From contig NZ_JADOBI010000011.1 in NCBI RefSeq assembly GCF_015644585.1, positions 1-64,000 of the forward strand: 64,000 bases of DNA, given 5' to 3'. Positions 20,894 to 31,840 of the stretch are shown here, piece after piece. The position numbers were made by a program, and so were the translations under genes. Positions within the stretch are counted from its first letter, which is position 1, and every line of letters starts with the position of its first letter. The notes under the pieces are model-generated. The model worked only from the letters and a program-made list of their open reading frames with translations. It did no database searches and had not been told where the DNA came from. The DNA is from Rahnella laticis. Its GTDB lineage: Bacteria; Pseudomonadota; Gammaproteobacteria; Enterobacterales; Enterobacteriaceae.

Positions 20894-21349
20894 TTAAGAC
20901 TCCCGGCGACGGGCGCACATCATTGATGCCTCGCAAGCAATCTCACCATCTACTTTTGCGACACCTTTAAAACGAGCAACACCACGACGCTCTTTAATGA
21001 ATTCAACTTCCAGAACCATCTGGTCACCCGGAAGGACCGGACGTTTAAAGCGTGCATCATCGATTGCTGCGAAGTAATACAGTTCGCCTGGCTCCAGTTT
21101 ACCCACGCTTTTAAATGCCAGAATACCGGTGGCCTGAGCCATCGCTTCCAGAATCAATACGCCTGGGAAGATAGGTTTGCCCGGGAAATGGCCCTGGAAG
21201 AACGGTTCGTTAAAAGAAACGTTTTTCACAGCGCGCAAAAATTTGCCTTTCTCAAAATCCAGCACGCGATCAACCAGTAAGAACGGGTAACGGTGTGGCA
21301 ATAAATCCAGTATCTCTTCAATACGCAGAGTATGAGTGTCAGTAGTCAA
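20894..21349 (-). CDS. fabZ: (3R)-hydroxyacyl-ACP dehydratase
   Basis: Hot-dog-fold dehydratase of fatty acid elongation; it competes with LpxA for 3-hydroxymyristoyl-ACP, setting the phospholipid/LPS balance. The 151-aa protein has catalytic H54 (G-H-F-P-G) and E68 (L-E-A-M-A-Q). The start is TTG at 21349 ([10 protein letters not shown]), and E. coli fabZ also starts with TTG. It lies between lpxD and lpxA, with a structured 148-bp spacer upstream. Confidence 0.97.
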   Translation of the reverse strand: MTTDTHTLRIEEILDLLPHRYPFLLVDRVLDFEKGKFLRAVKNVSFNEPFFQGHFPGKPIFPGVLILEAMAQATGILAFKSVGKLEPGELYYFAAIDDARFKRPVLPGDQMVLEVEFIKERRGVARFKGVAKVDGEIACEASMMCARRRES

Positions 21350-21391
21350 AATACTCTTCCTGTCTATAAAAAACTGATGGCATCAATAACA

Positions 21392-21431
21392 CGGCCTGCC
21401 AGACCCCAAAAAAAGGTCATCAGGCAGGCCG
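21392..21431 (-). other. intergenic hairpin between lpxD and fabZ
   Basis: CGGCCTGCC (21392-21400) and GGCAGGCCG (21423-21431) form a perfect 9-bp stem. An inner GACC/GGTC pairing encloses a 7-bp homopolymer that reads as T on the coding (minus) strand. The T-run is in the loop, not after the stem, so this is not a standard terminator. It could be an attenuator, an RNase processing site or an mRNA-stability element inside the lpxD-fabZ-lpxA message. Confidence 0.6.
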
Positions 21432-21497
21432 CAAATAGGAACGTATGTCGCAGGTTCACTCAACAAAGGGAACACAAAGCGTCACCGTAAATGGTAA

Positions 21498-22520
21498 TTA
21501 ATCTTTTTCGATTTTACGCTCGACAGCTTTCAAGCGCTTATTCATCTCATCAATATTCATTACCAACGCAGCCGTCTTACGCCAAACTTTATTCGGTTGT
21601 AACGGAATACCGGAGGAGTATACCCCAGGTTCAGTGATTGGTCGCATCACCATTCCCATTCCTGTTACGACAGCCTGATCACAAATCTCCATGTGACCGT
21701 TGATAACACTGGCTCCACCGATTTGGCAGTAGCGTCCAATTTTCAGACTACCGGCCATAATAACACCGCCAGCCACCGCCGTATTGTCTCCAATCACGAC
21801 GTTGTGTGCAATCTGGCATTGGTTATCAATGATAACGCCGTTGCTGATAATGGTGTCATCCAGCGCGCCGCGGTCAATCGTGGTGCACGCACCAATTTCA
21901 ACGCGATCGCCAATGATGACGGTGCCCAGCTGAGGAATTTTGATCCAGTTGCCGCGGTCGTTGGCATAACCAAAACCGTCAGCACCGATCACCGTGCCTG
22001 ACTGAATCAGGCACAGCTCGCCAATTTCTACGCGGTGATAAATAGAAACGTTGGCCCACAAACGTGTACCCGCGCCTATTTTTGCCTCTTTACCGATAAA
22101 GCAGCCTGCGCCGATGACAACATTGTCACCCAGCACAACGCCCGATTCGATGACTGCATTTGCGCCAACCGAGACATTCTTACCCAATGAAGCACTGTCT
22201 GATATCACCGCGCTCGCAGCAATATCCTGTGCCGGTGCTGGCGTGGTATCCAGCAACTGCGCCATACGCGCATACGTCAGGTAAGGGTTTTTAACCACTA
22301 ATGCCGCTGTAGGGCAAAATGGCAGATCCGCTTCCGTCAACACTACGGCACCTGCATGACAGGAGGCCAACTGTTCACGGTAGCGGCTGTTTGATAAAAA
22401 CGTGATTTGCTCAGAGTGTGCGGAATGCATTGAAGCAACGCCGGTGATGGCAATTTCGCCATCACCGTGCAATTGTGCATCCAACTGCTGTGCGAGATCA
22501 GCCAGTCGAATTGAAGACAT
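21498..22520 (-). CDS. lpxD: UDP-3-O-(3-hydroxymyristoyl)glucosamine N-acyltransferase
   Basis: Third step of lipid A synthesis, adding the second 3-hydroxyacyl chain to the glucosamine nitrogen. The 340-aa protein has an N-terminal uridine-binding domain, a long hexapeptide-repeat beta-helix (about 100-300) with the catalytic histidine in Q-I-A-H-N near 239, and a C-terminal helix for ACP. It starts 2 bp after the skp stop, so translation is probably coupled. Confidence 0.98.
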   Translation of the reverse strand: MSSIRLADLAQQLDAQLHGDGEIAITGVASMHSAHSEQITFLSNSRYREQLASCHAGAVVLTEADLPFCPTAALVVKNPYLTYARMAQLLDTTPAPAQDIAASAVISDSASLGKNVSVGANAVIESGVVLGDNVVIGAGCFIGKEAKIGAGTRLWANVSIYHRVEIGELCLIQSGTVIGADGFGYANDRGNWIKIPQLGTVIIGDRVEIGACTTIDRGALDDTIISNGVIIDNQCQIAHNVVIGDNTAVAGGVIMAGSLKIGRYCQIGGASVINGHMEICDQAVVTGMGMVMRPITEPGVYSSGIPLQPNKVWRKTAALVMNIDEMNKRLKAVERKIEKD

Positions 22521-22522
22521 GT

Positions 22523-23020
22523 TTATTTAACCTGTTTCAGCACATCAGCAGTAATATCTTTGTCATTGCTTGCGTACGCAATTGCGTTTGCATCAATAAC
22601 AACATCATAACCTTCTTTGCTGGCAACAGATTTCACAGCGTCCTGAATACGGCTCAGGATTTTGTTACGTTCTTCGCCCTGGCGACGACGGTTATCTTGC
22701 TCGAACTGCTGCGCTTTAGCTGAGAAAGCTTCACGCTGAGCCATAACGTCTTTTTCGAGTTTAGCACGATCGCTGGCTTTCATGGTTGAGCCATCACGTT
22801 GCAGACGTTGCATTTTGGTTTGCAGATCACGTTCCTGAGATTGCAAATCAGTTGCACGACTTTTGAACTCGTTTTCCAGTTGTTTAGCCACAGCTTCGCG
22901 AGCTGGCATCTGTTGGAAAATGCTAGCGACGTTAACGATAGCAATTTTGTCAGCAGCCTGAACGCTAGCTGAAGAAGCCATAACTAAACCGAGGCCTGCG
23001 GCATATAACCACTTTTTCAC
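22523..23020 (-). CDS. skp: periplasmic chaperone Skp (OmpH)
   Basis: Trimeric periplasmic holdase that carries unfolded outer-membrane proteins to the BAM complex. The 165-aa precursor has a signal peptide (cleavage near A22). The mature part has a small beta core for trimerisation and long charged alpha-helical arms (about 45-130, rich in K, R, E and Q) forming the jellyfish tentacles. It is directly downstream of its functional partner bamA. Confidence 0.97.
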   Translation of the reverse strand: MKKWLYAAGLGLVMASSASVQAADKIAIVNVASIFQQMPAREAVAKQLENEFKSRATDLQSQERDLQTKMQRLQRDGSTMKASDRAKLEKDVMAQREAFSAKAQQFEQDNRRRQGEERNKILSRIQDAVKSVASKEGYDVVIDANAIAYASNDKDITADVLKQVK

Positions 23021-23091
23021 TATAAACTCCTTCCATCACCCGTTTGTGCCAGATGGCACAGTAAATTACACAAAACACCCGATATTAAAAC

Positions 23092-23118
23092 AATACACGG
23101 GCCGAAACCCGTGTATCA
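23092..23118 (-). terminator. attenuator-like hairpin between bamA and skp
   Basis: On the minus strand ATACACGGG-TTTCGG-CCCGTGTAT forms a 9-bp stem followed by TGTTTTAATAT, 56 bp after the bamA stop and upstream of skp. It looks like a partial terminator that could lower or separate skp transcription. Confidence 0.6.
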
Positions 23119-23173
23119 AATTCAGCATCAGGCCATTGCGATTCTGCTGAATAAACTCTTTGCAGACAAAACG

Positions 23174-25594
23174 TTACCAGGTTTTACCAATGTTAAACTG
23201 GAACTGTTCCGCTTTGTCGCCTTCGTATTTCTTAACTGGCTGTGCGTAAGAGAACACCAGCGGCCCCAGAGGAGACTGCCACTGCAAGGCCAGACCAGAA
23301 GACACACGAATGTTGCCAGGCTTACTGTAATCAGGCACACCCGCTGCAATAGTTTGCGGCGTGTTTTCCCAACCTGTATCCCAGACTGTACCGCTATCCA
23401 CGAACAGAGACGTACGCAATGAGTTAGCGTATTTCTCGCTAACAAACGGAGTTGGAACAATCAGTTCCGCACTCAGGATGGCCATTGCGTTGCCGCCCAC
23501 TGCATCGCTCGAGTTATCAATCGGGCAGGTGCTGTACGAGGTATTAGCCGTAGTACATTTGTAATAAGCTGCTTTCGGACCGATGGTGTTCGACTGGAAA
23601 CCACGAACACTGCTTGAGCCGCCGGCATAGAAGTTGTCATAGAACGGCACTTCTTTGCCGCCCAGACCATCCGCATAACCTGCGCGCGCACGTCCCATCA
23701 GTACCCAATCACGATCCTGATTCAGCGGCATATAGCTGGTTGAATCGAAGGTGATTTTATAATATTCGTTATCTGAACCCGGCACGGTCACTTTACCGTT
23801 CAGGCTGGCTTTGGTCCCTGACGTCGGGAAGTAACCACGGTCAAGGTTGTTATAACCCCAGCCCAGATTCACGAAGAAGTCATCAGCACTGAAATCAGCA
23901 TCTGAGTTATCGCTGGTCGTTACCGCAGGTTTCAGGCCCACAGAGTTCAGATAACGGAACATCGCGATCTGAGGTTCCATATTGGACAGATCGTTGTGTA
24001 CGTAATCCAGACCCAGACGCAATGAGTTGTTCTCATTGACAGGGAAACCAAGGTTGCCGCCAATACCGTAACTTCTGTTGGTATAGTCAGACAGGTCCGC
24101 ATTATCCGCTTTAAAGTCGTTATAGAAAATACGACCGCCCAGACTCACACCGTCAACGGTGAAGTACGGGTCTGTAATCGTGAATTCTGCGTACGTCTGG
24201 TAATCATTTTTCGTACCACTGATGCCTACGGAGTTACCCGTACCCAGCCAGTTGTCCTGTTGGACACCCACCTGGAAGCTGACACCACTTTCAGTACCGT
24301 AACCGACACCAAAGTTGAAAGTACCGGTGTTACGTTCTTTCACTTTGTAGACCACATCAACCTGGTCCGGTGAACCCGGAACGCGTTGTGTATCCACATC
24401 AACAGTTTCGAAGTAACCCAGACGGTTCAGACGCTCTTTGCCTTTATCGACCAGATCATTACCTAACCAGGCACCTTCCATCTGACGCATTTCACGGCGC
24501 AGAACGCTGTCTTTACTGGTGTCATTGCCTTCGAAACGGATATGACGCACATAGAAACGGTTACCCGCATCTACGTTGATATGCAGTTTTACTGTCTTGT
24601 CTGCATCGTTAATTTCAGGCTGAGTAGTCACACGTGGATAGGCATAGCCATAACGGCCCAACATCTGCTTGATGTCGTTTTCCATCTTGGTGACTTTAGC
24701 GCCATTGTACAGCTCGCCTTTATCAATTTTAGTCAGGCTCTGAACTTCTGCTGAGTGACCCGCCATGCTGCCGGTGACTTCAACACCAGAAAGTTTGTAC
24801 TGCTCACCTTCTGTGATGTTCAGCGTGATGTAGATGCCTTTTTTGTCCGGCGTCAGGCTGACCTGAGTCGAATCAATGTTGAAACGGGCATAACCGCGAT
24901 CCAGATAGAAACTACGCAGGGTTTCAAGGTCACCCGCCAGCTTTTGTTTCTGGTATTTACGGTCGCCGACCACGTTCCACCAAGGCACTTCATCGCGCAA
25001 CTGGAAGCGGGAAATCAGTTCATCAGTCGAGAAGGCATGGTTACCCACGATGTTGATCTGCTGAATCTTGGCAGAAACACCTTCGGTAAACACCAGTTTC
25101 AGGTCAACACGGTTACGCGGTAAAGGGGTCACAACCGCTTTTACCGACGCACTGTATTTACCGACGCTGTAATAGAAATCTTCCAGGCCTTTTTCAATAC
25201 TGCCGATGGTTGTACGGTCAAGCGCTTCGCCAACGCGGACGCCAGAGGCTTCCAGGTTTTGTTTCAGCATGTCATCTTTCACCGATTTATTACCGGAGAA
25301 AGTGATGCTGGCAATCGTTGGACGTTCCTTGACCTGCACAATCAGAGAATCACCATCGCGAAGGACACGAACGTCCTCAAAGTTGCCAGTGGCAAACAAT
25401 GCGCGAATGGTATTACTGATGTCATCGTCAGTAACGGTATCACCGACACGAACCGGCATATTGAGTAACGCCGCACCGACGGCAACTCGCTGCAGGCCTT
25501 CGAAATGAATATCTTTCACTACGAAACCGTCTGCACCGTATACGGTGGCGCTGCCAAACAGCAGCGACGCTATGAGCAACTTTTTGATCGCCAT
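23174..25594 (-). CDS. bamA: outer-membrane protein assembly factor BamA
   Basis: Essential Omp85 protein that folds and inserts beta-barrel proteins into the outer membrane. The 806-aa precursor has a signal peptide (cleavage about residue 20, V-Y-G/A-D-G), five POTRA domains (about 21-420) and a 16-strand barrel (about 425-806) with the lid-loop motif V-R-G-F and an aromatic C-terminus (G-K-T-W). It sits in the conserved rseP-bamA-skp-lpxD order, often sigmaE-controlled in enterobacteria. I did not find a clear sigmaE promoter. Confidence 0.98.
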   Translation of the reverse strand: MAIKKLLIASLLFGSATVYGADGFVVKDIHFEGLQRVAVGAALLNMPVRVGDTVTDDDISNTIRALFATGNFEDVRVLRDGDSLIVQVKERPTIASITFSGNKSVKDDMLKQNLEASGVRVGEALDRTTIGSIEKGLEDFYYSVGKYSASVKAVVTPLPRNRVDLKLVFTEGVSAKIQQINIVGNHAFSTDELISRFQLRDEVPWWNVVGDRKYQKQKLAGDLETLRSFYLDRGYARFNIDSTQVSLTPDKKGIYITLNITEGEQYKLSGVEVTGSMAGHSAEVQSLTKIDKGELYNGAKVTKMENDIKQMLGRYGYAYPRVTTQPEINDADKTVKLHINVDAGNRFYVRHIRFEGNDTSKDSVLRREMRQMEGAWLGNDLVDKGKERLNRLGYFETVDVDTQRVPGSPDQVDVVYKVKERNTGTFNFGVGYGTESGVSFQVGVQQDNWLGTGNSVGISGTKNDYQTYAEFTITDPYFTVDGVSLGGRIFYNDFKADNADLSDYTNRSYGIGGNLGFPVNENNSLRLGLDYVHNDLSNMEPQIAMFRYLNSVGLKPAVTTSDNSDADFSADDFFVNLGWGYNNLDRGYFPTSGTKASLNGKVTVPGSDNEYYKITFDSTSYMPLNQDRDWVLMGRARAGYADGLGGKEVPFYDNFYAGGSSSVRGFQSNTIGPKAAYYKCTTANTSYSTCPIDNSSDAVGGNAMAILSAELIVPTPFVSEKYANSLRTSLFVDSGTVWDTGWENTPQTIAAGVPDYSKPGNIRVSSGLALQWQSPLGPLVFSYAQPVKKYEGDKAEQFQFNIGKTW

Positions 25595-25630
25595 CGTTGT
25601 TATGCGTTCTTCCTAACCTAATCTCCGGTC

Positions 25631-26986
25631 TTAAAGACGGGAGAAATCATTGAAAAGTGCAAGCCCCATCAACAACACCAGCAAAACTGAACCAATGCGG
25701 TAACTGAAGTCCTGAACTCGCTCGGAAACTGGCCCACCTTTAAGCTTTTCTATTGCAAGAAACAGCAGGTGGCCACCATCTAATACCGGTAACGGGAAGA
25801 GGTTGATGATCCCCAGATTGACACTGATGAGTGCCAAAAACGTGAGGTAAGACACCAAACCATACTCCGCTGACATTCCTGCGCCCTGTGCGATGGAGAT
25901 TGGACCACTCAGATTGTTCAGCTTCACATCCCCGGTAATTAACTTACCCAGCATGCTCACGGTGAGTTTCATCAGTTGCCAGGTTTTATCCCCGGCCTCA
26001 TAAAACGCCACAAACGGACCATACTGACGGATTGTTTTGTATTCATCAGGCAGCGGCACCACTTTCGGGACCACACCAGCAAAACCCTGTATTTTGCCTT
26101 TACCTGCAGACTTCGTATCCGGCGTCAGTGTTAAAGCGACGGGAGAACCTCCCCGCTCAACTTCCAGACTGATTGGCTTGCCCGGATTGTCACGCACCTG
26201 AATGACAAACGACTGCCAACTTTCCAGAATCTGACCATCGACTTTAACGATCCTGTCTCCGGCTTGCAAACCCGCCTTTTGCGCGGCTGAATCTGGCTGT
26301 ACTTCCTGCAAGACAGATTCTATCTGCGGACCTCGTGGAATCATACCCAGAGAGACCACCGGATCCTGCTTTTCAGGATCAAACTGCCATTGACGTAAAT
26401 TCAGTGTTTTCTCAACAACATTATTGGAGCCAAAAGGCGCTACTCCCACTGTCGTTTGATCATCACCAATCTCGCCAATCAACGCCATACGAACTGAATC
26501 CCAATCAGGCGTTTCGATACCGGCAACAGACTTTAGTTCCATTCCCGGAGAAATATTGGATTGCGCAGCGATTGAATTTGCAGTGACATTTGCAACAACC
26601 GGACGCACGGTCGGCACACCAATCACGAAGATCAGCCAGTATGCAAAAACCGCAAAGATGAAATTGGCAATCGGCCCGGCGCTGATGATAGCAGCACGCT
26701 GCCAGATTTTTTTGTTATTGAAGGATTGATGACGAAATTCAGGGGCTACGGCCTCGACGCGTTCGTCGAGCATTTTGACGTAGCCCCCGAGAGGAATAAT
26801 GGCCAGCACATACTCAGTTCCCTGACGGTCGGTGCGACGCCACAAAGCGCGACCGAAACCAACAGAGAAGCGTTCAACACGCACACCACAACGACGAGCA
26901 ACCCAGAAATGGCCGAACTCGTGCACGGTGATAAGCACCCCCAATGCAACGATAAAGGCGGCCAGGCTCCAGAGTATGTTCATCAT
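25631..26986 (-). CDS. rseP: RIP zinc metalloprotease RseP
   Basis: Inner-membrane site-2 protease that cleaves RseA after DegS, releasing sigmaE; it also degrades remnant signal peptides. The 451-aa protein has the zinc motif H22-E23-F-G-H26 in the first membrane segment, two periplasmic PDZ domains (about 115-310) and the L-D-G-G-H motif near 401 in the third segment. E. coli RseP is 450 aa. It lies directly upstream of bamA, linking envelope-stress sensing to outer-membrane assembly. Confidence 0.97.
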   Translation of the reverse strand: MMNILWSLAAFIVALGVLITVHEFGHFWVARRCGVRVERFSVGFGRALWRRTDRQGTEYVLAIIPLGGYVKMLDERVEAVAPEFRHQSFNNKKIWQRAAIISAGPIANFIFAVFAYWLIFVIGVPTVRPVVANVTANSIAAQSNISPGMELKSVAGIETPDWDSVRMALIGEIGDDQTTVGVAPFGSNNVVEKTLNLRQWQFDPEKQDPVVSLGMIPRGPQIESVLQEVQPDSAAQKAGLQAGDRIVKVDGQILESWQSFVIQVRDNPGKPISLEVERGGSPVALTLTPDTKSAGKGKIQGFAGVVPKVVPLPDEYKTIRQYGPFVAFYEAGDKTWQLMKLTVSMLGKLITGDVKLNNLSGPISIAQGAGMSAEYGLVSYLTFLALISVNLGIINLFPLPVLDGGHLLFLAIEKLKGGPVSERVQDFSYRIGSVLLVLLMGLALFNDFSRL

Positions 26987-27027
26987 ATGTCCAACTATTC
27001 CTTAGAAAACTTCACCGTCTGCGACGG

Positions 27028-27876
27028 TTAATACACTAACAGCATCAGACAGGCGAATACAGGAACCGCAGCAGTCAGGCTGTCAATGCGATCCAATATT
27101 CCGCCATGACCCGGGATCATATGACCACTGTCTTTGATTCCGGCTTCACGCTTGAACATACTTTCCGTCAGGTCGCCCAGCACAGAGGCCAGCGCAGCAA
27201 CCACAGAACAAATCAATAACGTTGCGGGTTGCACGCTCAAAGGTGCATACCGGCCAAACAACCAGGCTATCAGGGCAGATGTCACCAGCCCACCGATAAA
27301 CCCTTCCCAGGTTTTCCCCGGAGAAACTTTTGGTGCCAGTTTATGCTTACCGAACAACTTGCCAAACAGGTAAGCGCCGGAATCTGCGCCCCAGACCAGC
27401 AGCATGACATATAACAGCCACCACGCGCCTGTGTGAGGATTCTCAGCATAACCGTACTGACGCAACGCAACCATGCCCCAGAAGAACGGCACAATCGTCA
27501 GTACGCCAAACAGCACACGTAATACGCGTGAATGACGCCAGAATGCAGCGGAAGCCGGATACGCAACAACCAGAACTAACGCCAGACACCACCACGCCAG
27601 CGCTGCCCACAGCGAGCCGCTAACCTGTGGTAAGTAAACACTCTGATGATAAGCCGGAATGCTCAACATCATCGCGGCTAACAGAAAACCACACAGTATC
27701 GCCAGCCAGATACGCTGACTACGGGTTGCAAGCCCGGCGAGCTGACCCCACTCCCACGCGGCCAGCATGCACACCACTAAGGTGACAATGGCGAAACCCA
27801 CCGGCGGCAGCAAAAAGAGTGCTGCAATAACAATCGGTATTAAAATCAAAGCTGTGATAATGCGATACTTCAGCAA
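27028..27876 (-). CDS. cdsA: phosphatidate cytidylyltransferase (CDP-diglyceride synthase)
   Basis: Integral inner-membrane enzyme that makes CDP-diacylglycerol from phosphatidic acid and CTP, the branch point of phospholipid synthesis. The 282-aa protein is strongly hydrophobic (about eight membrane segments). It carries the family signature S-V-L-G-D-L-T-E-S-M-F-K-R followed by K-D-S-G-H-M-I-P-G-H-G-G near the C-terminus. It lies 9 bp after uppS and 41 bp before rseP. Confidence 0.97.
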   Translation of the reverse strand: MLKYRIITALILIPIVIAALFLLPPVGFAIVTLVVCMLAAWEWGQLAGLATRSQRIWLAILCGFLLAAMMLSIPAYHQSVYLPQVSGSLWAALAWWCLALVLVVAYPASAAFWRHSRVLRVLFGVLTIVPFFWGMVALRQYGYAENPHTGAWWLLYVMLLVWGADSGAYLFGKLFGKHKLAPKVSPGKTWEGFIGGLVTSALIAWLFGRYAPLSVQPATLLICSVVAALASVLGDLTESMFKREAGIKDSGHMIPGHGGILDRIDSLTAAVPVFACLMLLVY

Positions 27877-27885
27877 ATGTTCTCC

Positions 27886-28644
27886 CTAGGACGCATCGGC
27901 GCCGATAGGTGTAGTCCCCCCGAAGCGGCGCTCTCGCTGTGCAAACGCGGTCAGCGCACCTTCAAAGGTGTTTTCATCAAAATCAGGCCAGAGGACATCG
28001 GTAAAGTAGAGCTCCGCATAGGCAATCTGCCACAGCAAAAAGTTACTGATCCGATGTTCCCCACCGGTTCTGATCACCAAATCGACGGGTGCTAGTTCGC
28101 TCATACAGACCGCTGAATTCAGCAACTCTTCTGTAATCTGCTCTGCCCGCAATGTACCGGCTTCAACCTGCCCGGCCAGCGTCTTCACGCCCTGAATAAT
28201 ATCCCACCGGCCACCGTAATTTGCAGCGATGTTCAGGGTCAGACCGTCGTTATTTTGAGTAAGTGTTTCTGAACGACGAATGCGTTCCTGCAGACGAGCA
28301 CTAAAACGACTGACATCGCCAATGATCCGCAACCTGACATTATGTTTATGCAGGCTTTTAACTTCGCTGTCTAACGCACGAACGAACAGCTCCATCAAGG
28401 CGGAAACTTCCTGAGCCGGACGATTCCAGTTTTCACTGCTAAAGGCATAAAGCGTGAGCGCATCAAGGTGATGACTGGCAGCAAAGCTTACCGCTTTACG
28501 CACTGACTTCACTCCCGCTTTATGACCGAATACCCTCATTTTACCCTGACGTTTTGCCCAGCGTCCGTTGCCGTCCATGATAATGGCAACATGGCGAGGT
28601 TGAGAGCAACACATATCAGACATCTGTTGATTTTCGAGGGACAT
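27886..28644 (-). CDS. uppS: undecaprenyl diphosphate synthase
   Basis: Cis-prenyltransferase that adds eight isopentenyl units to farnesyl diphosphate, giving the C55 carrier lipid for peptidoglycan and O-antigen. The 252-aa protein has the signature H-V-A-I-I-M-D24-G-N-G-R-W-A-K, with catalytic D24, and [11 protein letters not shown] near 200. It is first in the uppS-cdsA-rseP-bamA run. Also called ispU. Confidence 0.97.
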   Translation of the reverse strand: MSLENQQMSDMCCSQPRHVAIIMDGNGRWAKRQGKMRVFGHKAGVKSVRKAVSFAASHHLDALTLYAFSSENWNRPAQEVSALMELFVRALDSEVKSLHKHNVRLRIIGDVSRFSARLQERIRRSETLTQNNDGLTLNIAANYGGRWDIIQGVKTLAGQVEAGTLRAEQITEELLNSAVCMSELAPVDLVIRTGGEHRISNFLLWQIAYAELYFTDVLWPDFDENTFEGALTAFAQRERRFGGTTPIGADAS

Positions 28645-28767
28645 AACGCGTACTCATTTCCTTTTATCAGAACACAACGGCTTTCCAGCTGACATAAGCC
28701 TGATATGGCTCACGCTACAACGTTTAGCTGACGCTGCACCTTTTACCGAGGGTGCGGCAACACGCGC

Positions 28768-28802
28768 AAAAAAGCCGTGTCTCCCTTACAGGCACGGCTT
28801 AC
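28768..28802 (-). terminator. rho-independent terminator of dxr
   Basis: On the minus strand AAGCCGTGCCT and AGACACGGCTT form a long stem followed by TTTTGCGCG, about 130 bp after the dxr stop. The rest of the 285-bp dxr-uppS gap shows no gene; it should hold the uppS promoter, but no clear hexamers stand out. Confidence 0.8.
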
Positions 28803-28929
28803 ACTGACAGATCACCGATTCCACCTTTAACATTCAGGCTCAGAAAAGCCAAATCTACTGTCAGTGTGGCGCAGACTATACCATTTCAATGTGGCGCTAA
28901 CAAACTGCTGCATAAGCACTAAACCGGTC

Positions 28930-30126
28930 TTATCGCGCAAACTGAGGAAGTTTATCCTTTGCCGATGCACGCGCGCGAGCATCAATCTCCAACACTTCCT
29001 CAACAGACGTCGGTTCGGCGCTCACTAACTGCTCCATAACCAGGCGATTCAGTGAAGCAATGTCAGTAAAACGAATCTCGCCATTCAGAAAAGCCGCCAC
29101 TGAGATTTCATTCGCTGCATTCAGCGTGGTAGTGGCTGCCTGCCCGGTATTGCTGGCTTCGATAGCAATCTGAAGGCAAGGATAACGCGCGTAATCAGGA
29201 TCACTAAACGTCAGTGCGCCCATCTTACAAAAATCCAGTGCTTCAACATCAGTCGTCACACGGCGGGGATACGCCATGGCATGCGCAATAGGCGTTCGCA
29301 TATCCGGTGAGCCCAGCTGAGCCAGTACGCTGCCGTCACGGTAGCGAACCATAGAATGGATAACCGACTGCGGATGGATAATCACTTCCATTTCGGCGGC
29401 TGACGCATTAAAGAGCCAGCGCGCTTCAATATACTCCAGCCCTTTGTTCATCATCGTGGCAGAGTCAACAGAAATCTTGCGTCCCATTGACCAGTTCGGA
29501 TGAGCGCATGCCTGATCCGGTGTCACGCGGCTGAATTGATCTAAAGGTAATTCGCGGAATGGCCCGCCGGAACCGGTCAGTACAATGCGGGAAATCCCAT
29601 GTTCCTCAAGTGAAGCATAGCCCAGTTGTCTCTGAACGGATTCAGGCAAACTCTGGAAAATCGCATTGTGTTCGCTGTCGATAGGCAAGAGCTGAGACTG
29701 ACTCTGACGCACGGCATCCATGAAAATGCGGCCGCAGGTCACCAGGGATTCTTTATTTGCCAGAAGAACTTGTTTGCCCGCACGAACGGCAGACAACGTC
29801 GGTAACAGCCCCGCCGCGCCGACAATGGCGGACATCACCTGATCGACATCATCCAGTGCCGCCAGTTCGATGGCCGCATCCGGGCCAGACAGGACTTCGG
29901 TGTTGATTCCCTGTTCCGACAAGATTGTCCGCAGTTTGCGCGCAGAAGACTCATCCGCCATCGACGCATAGGCCGGACGAAACTCCAGACATTGCTGCGC
30001 CATAACGTCGACATTGCGGCCCGCAACCAGAGCCTTTACAGAGAACGCGTCAGGGTTAGACCGGACAACGGAAAGCGTGCTGGTGCCGACAGATCCTGTC
30101 GAACCAAGAATAGTCATTTGTTTCAT
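28930..30126 (-). CDS. dxr: 1-deoxy-D-xylulose 5-phosphate reductoisomerase
   Basis: Second step of the MEP isoprenoid pathway: NADPH-dependent rearrangement and reduction of DXP to MEP. The 398-aa length equals E. coli Dxr (IspC). The NADPH-binding [10 protein letters not shown] motif is at 8-17. The metal/substrate region D-S-E-H-N (about 150-154) and the catalytic loop around G-S-G-G-P-F and H-P-N-W-S-M-G (about 185-215) are present. It lies upstream of uppS, which uses the same isoprenoid precursors. Confidence 0.98.
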   Translation of the reverse strand: MKQMTILGSTGSVGTSTLSVVRSNPDAFSVKALVAGRNVDVMAQQCLEFRPAYASMADESSARKLRTILSEQGINTEVLSGPDAAIELAALDDVDQVMSAIVGAAGLLPTLSAVRAGKQVLLANKESLVTCGRIFMDAVRQSQSQLLPIDSEHNAIFQSLPESVQRQLGYASLEEHGISRIVLTGSGGPFRELPLDQFSRVTPDQACAHPNWSMGRKISVDSATMMNKGLEYIEARWLFNASAAEMEVIIHPQSVIHSMVRYRDGSVLAQLGSPDMRTPIAHAMAYPRRVTTDVEALDFCKMGALTFSDPDYARYPCLQIAIEASNTGQAATTTLNAANEISVAAFLNGEIRFTDIASLNRLVMEQLVSAEPTSVEEVLEIDARARASAKDKLPQFAR

Positions 30127-30234
30127 GAAAATGCCCGGGATAACGCTCGTAAATTCGGAAAGTGTACAGTCTGAAACCTCTTATCGGGCTTGTCCATGAG
30201 ATTGTGCAGACAGATAAAAGAATTGGAGGCCACT

Positions 30235-30268
30235 TAAAAACAAAGCGCCGCAATTGCGGCGCTTTGTG
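30235..30268 (-). terminator. rho-independent terminator of frr
   Basis: On the minus strand GCGCCGCAA-TTGCGGCGC, flanked by CAAA and TTTG, is followed by TTTTTAAG. This very stable stem with a T-run comes directly after frr. Confidence 0.85.
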
Positions 30269-30284
30269 AGAGACATAAGCCGGA

Positions 30285-30842
30285 TTAGAAATCCATCAGC
30301 TCAGTTTCTTTTTCAGCTAACGCAACGTCGATTTTCTTGATGAAAATGTCAGTCAGTTTCTGAATATCGTCCTGAGAACGGCGATCTTCATCTTCGCTGA
30401 TTTCTTTATCTTTCAGCAGTGCTTTGGTTTTGTCGTTAGCGTCGCGACGGACGTTACGCACAGAAACACGGCCCTGCTCTGCTTCGCCACGAACAACTTT
30501 GATCAGGTCTTTACGACGCTCTTCAGTCAGTGCTGGCAATGGAACGCGGATAGTTGCGCCCGCAGAAGATGGGTTCAGACCCAAATCAGATGTCATGATC
30601 GCTTTTTCCACAGCCGCGCTGATAGAGCGGTCGAATACGGAAATAGCCAAAGTACGGGAATCTTCAACCGTTACCTGAGCCAGCTGGCGCAGTGGTGTAG
30701 ATGAACCATAGTAATCGACCATGATGCCATCCAGGATGCCTGGAGAAGCACGACCGGTACGGATTTTGCTGATATGCGTTTTGAATGCTTCAACGCATTT
30801 ATCCATACGGATTTCAGCGTCTTTTTTGATTTCGTTAATCAC
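30285..30842 (-). CDS. frr: ribosome recycling factor
   Basis: Splits post-termination ribosomes together with EF-G. The 185-aa length equals E. coli RRF. The protein has the long three-helix bundle with R-T-G-R-A-S-P near 29-35 and the small hinge domain around 30-105. It is downstream of pyrH (108-bp gap) in the conserved rpsB-tsf-pyrH-frr order and has its own terminator. Confidence 0.98.
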   Translation of the reverse strand: MINEIKKDAEIRMDKCVEAFKTHISKIRTGRASPGILDGIMVDYYGSSTPLRQLAQVTVEDSRTLAISVFDRSISAAVEKAIMTSDLGLNPSSAGATIRVPLPALTEERRKDLIKVVRGEAEQGRVSVRNVRRDANDKTKALLKDKEISEDEDRRSQDDIQKLTDIFIKKIDVALAEKETELMDF

Positions 30843-30950
30843 GTTGTGAACCCTTGAAAGCTGGTTACCTGGCAGACCATAACATCAGTATAGTCCGTGA
30901 ATACTTATGCCAGCACAGGCTGGCTGAACGGTATGTTCAATTGTGAAGGA

Positions 30951-31682
30951 TCACTCCGCGTTAGAAATCAGCGTCCCTTCATTTTCACCCATCACCACAC
31001 GGCGCAATGCGCCCGGTTTGTTCATGTTGAAAACACGAATTGGCAGATTGTGATCGCGGGCCAGTGTAAACGCCGCCAGATCCATCACTTTCAATTCCTG
31101 TTCCAGCACTTCCTGATAGGTCAATTTTTCGTACAGTGTCGCTTCCGGATTTTTCACCGGGTCGGCGGAATATACACCGTCGACTTTGGTGGCTTTTAAT
31201 ACCACATCGGCTTCGATTTCGATACCACGCAGGCACGCTGCTGAGTCAGTGGTAAAGAAAGGATTGCCGGTACCGGCGGAGAAAATCACCACGCGGTTAT
31301 GACGCAACAGGCTGATCGCTTCAGCCCAGCTGTAATTATCACAAACACCGTTCAAAGGGATTGCGGACATCAAACGTGCGTTAACATAAGCACGGTGTAA
31401 CGCGTCACGCATCGCCAGACCATTCATGACAGTCGCCAGCATACCCATATGGTCGCCTACAACACGATTCATGCCAGCCTGCGCCAGACCCGCACCGCGG
31501 AACAAGTTACCGCCGCCGATCACAACGCCTACCTGAATGCCGAGTTCGACCAGCTCTTTCACTTCCTGAGCCATACGATCTAATACACTCGCGTCGATAC
31601 CAAAACCTTCACTGCCCTGCAGGGCTTCGCCACTGAGTTTGAGCAGGATACGCTGATAAACGGGTTTCGCATTGGTAGCCAT
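30951..31682 (-). CDS. pyrH: uridylate kinase
   Basis: Hexameric UMP kinase (amino-acid-kinase fold) that makes UDP for pyrimidine nucleotide synthesis; in E. coli it is GTP-activated and UTP-inhibited. I set the start at the ATG at 31682 ([20 protein letters not shown]), giving 243 aa, close to the 241-aa E. coli enzyme. An in-frame upstream extension (to 31763) reads into the promoter region and has no counterpart. G-G-G-N-L-F-R-G (nucleotide-binding loop) and the C-terminal V-V-M-G-E-N-E-G-T are present. Confidence 0.96.
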   Translation of the reverse strand: MATNAKPVYQRILLKLSGEALQGSEGFGIDASVLDRMAQEVKELVELGIQVGVVIGGGNLFRGAGLAQAGMNRVVGDHMGMLATVMNGLAMRDALHRAYVNARLMSAIPLNGVCDNYSWAEAISLLRHNRVVIFSAGTGNPFFTTDSAACLRGIEIEADVVLKATKVDGVYSADPVKNPEATLYEKLTYQEVLEQELKVMDLAAFTLARDHNLPIRVFNMNKPGALRRVVMGENEGTLISNAE

Positions 31683-31786
31683 GGTGTCTGTCCTAGAAGC
31701 AATGTGTCTTAATGGATAGTCGGTCTTTACATCATAGCGCTGTCTGAATGACCACACGCACAATGTAATGGGAATTTGGGGCTGGA

Positions 31787-31827
31787 TAAAACGGAACCGC
31801 CCTTTCGCAGCGGTTCCATTTTAGGTG
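31787..31827 (-). terminator. rho-independent terminator of rpsB-tsf
   Basis: On the minus strand GGAACCGC and GCGGTTCC pair, with TGCGAAAGG between them, followed by GTTTTATCC. It sits 14 bp after the tsf stop and ends the operon before pyrH. Confidence 0.85.
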
Positions 31828-31840
31828 TACCAGATACTGA

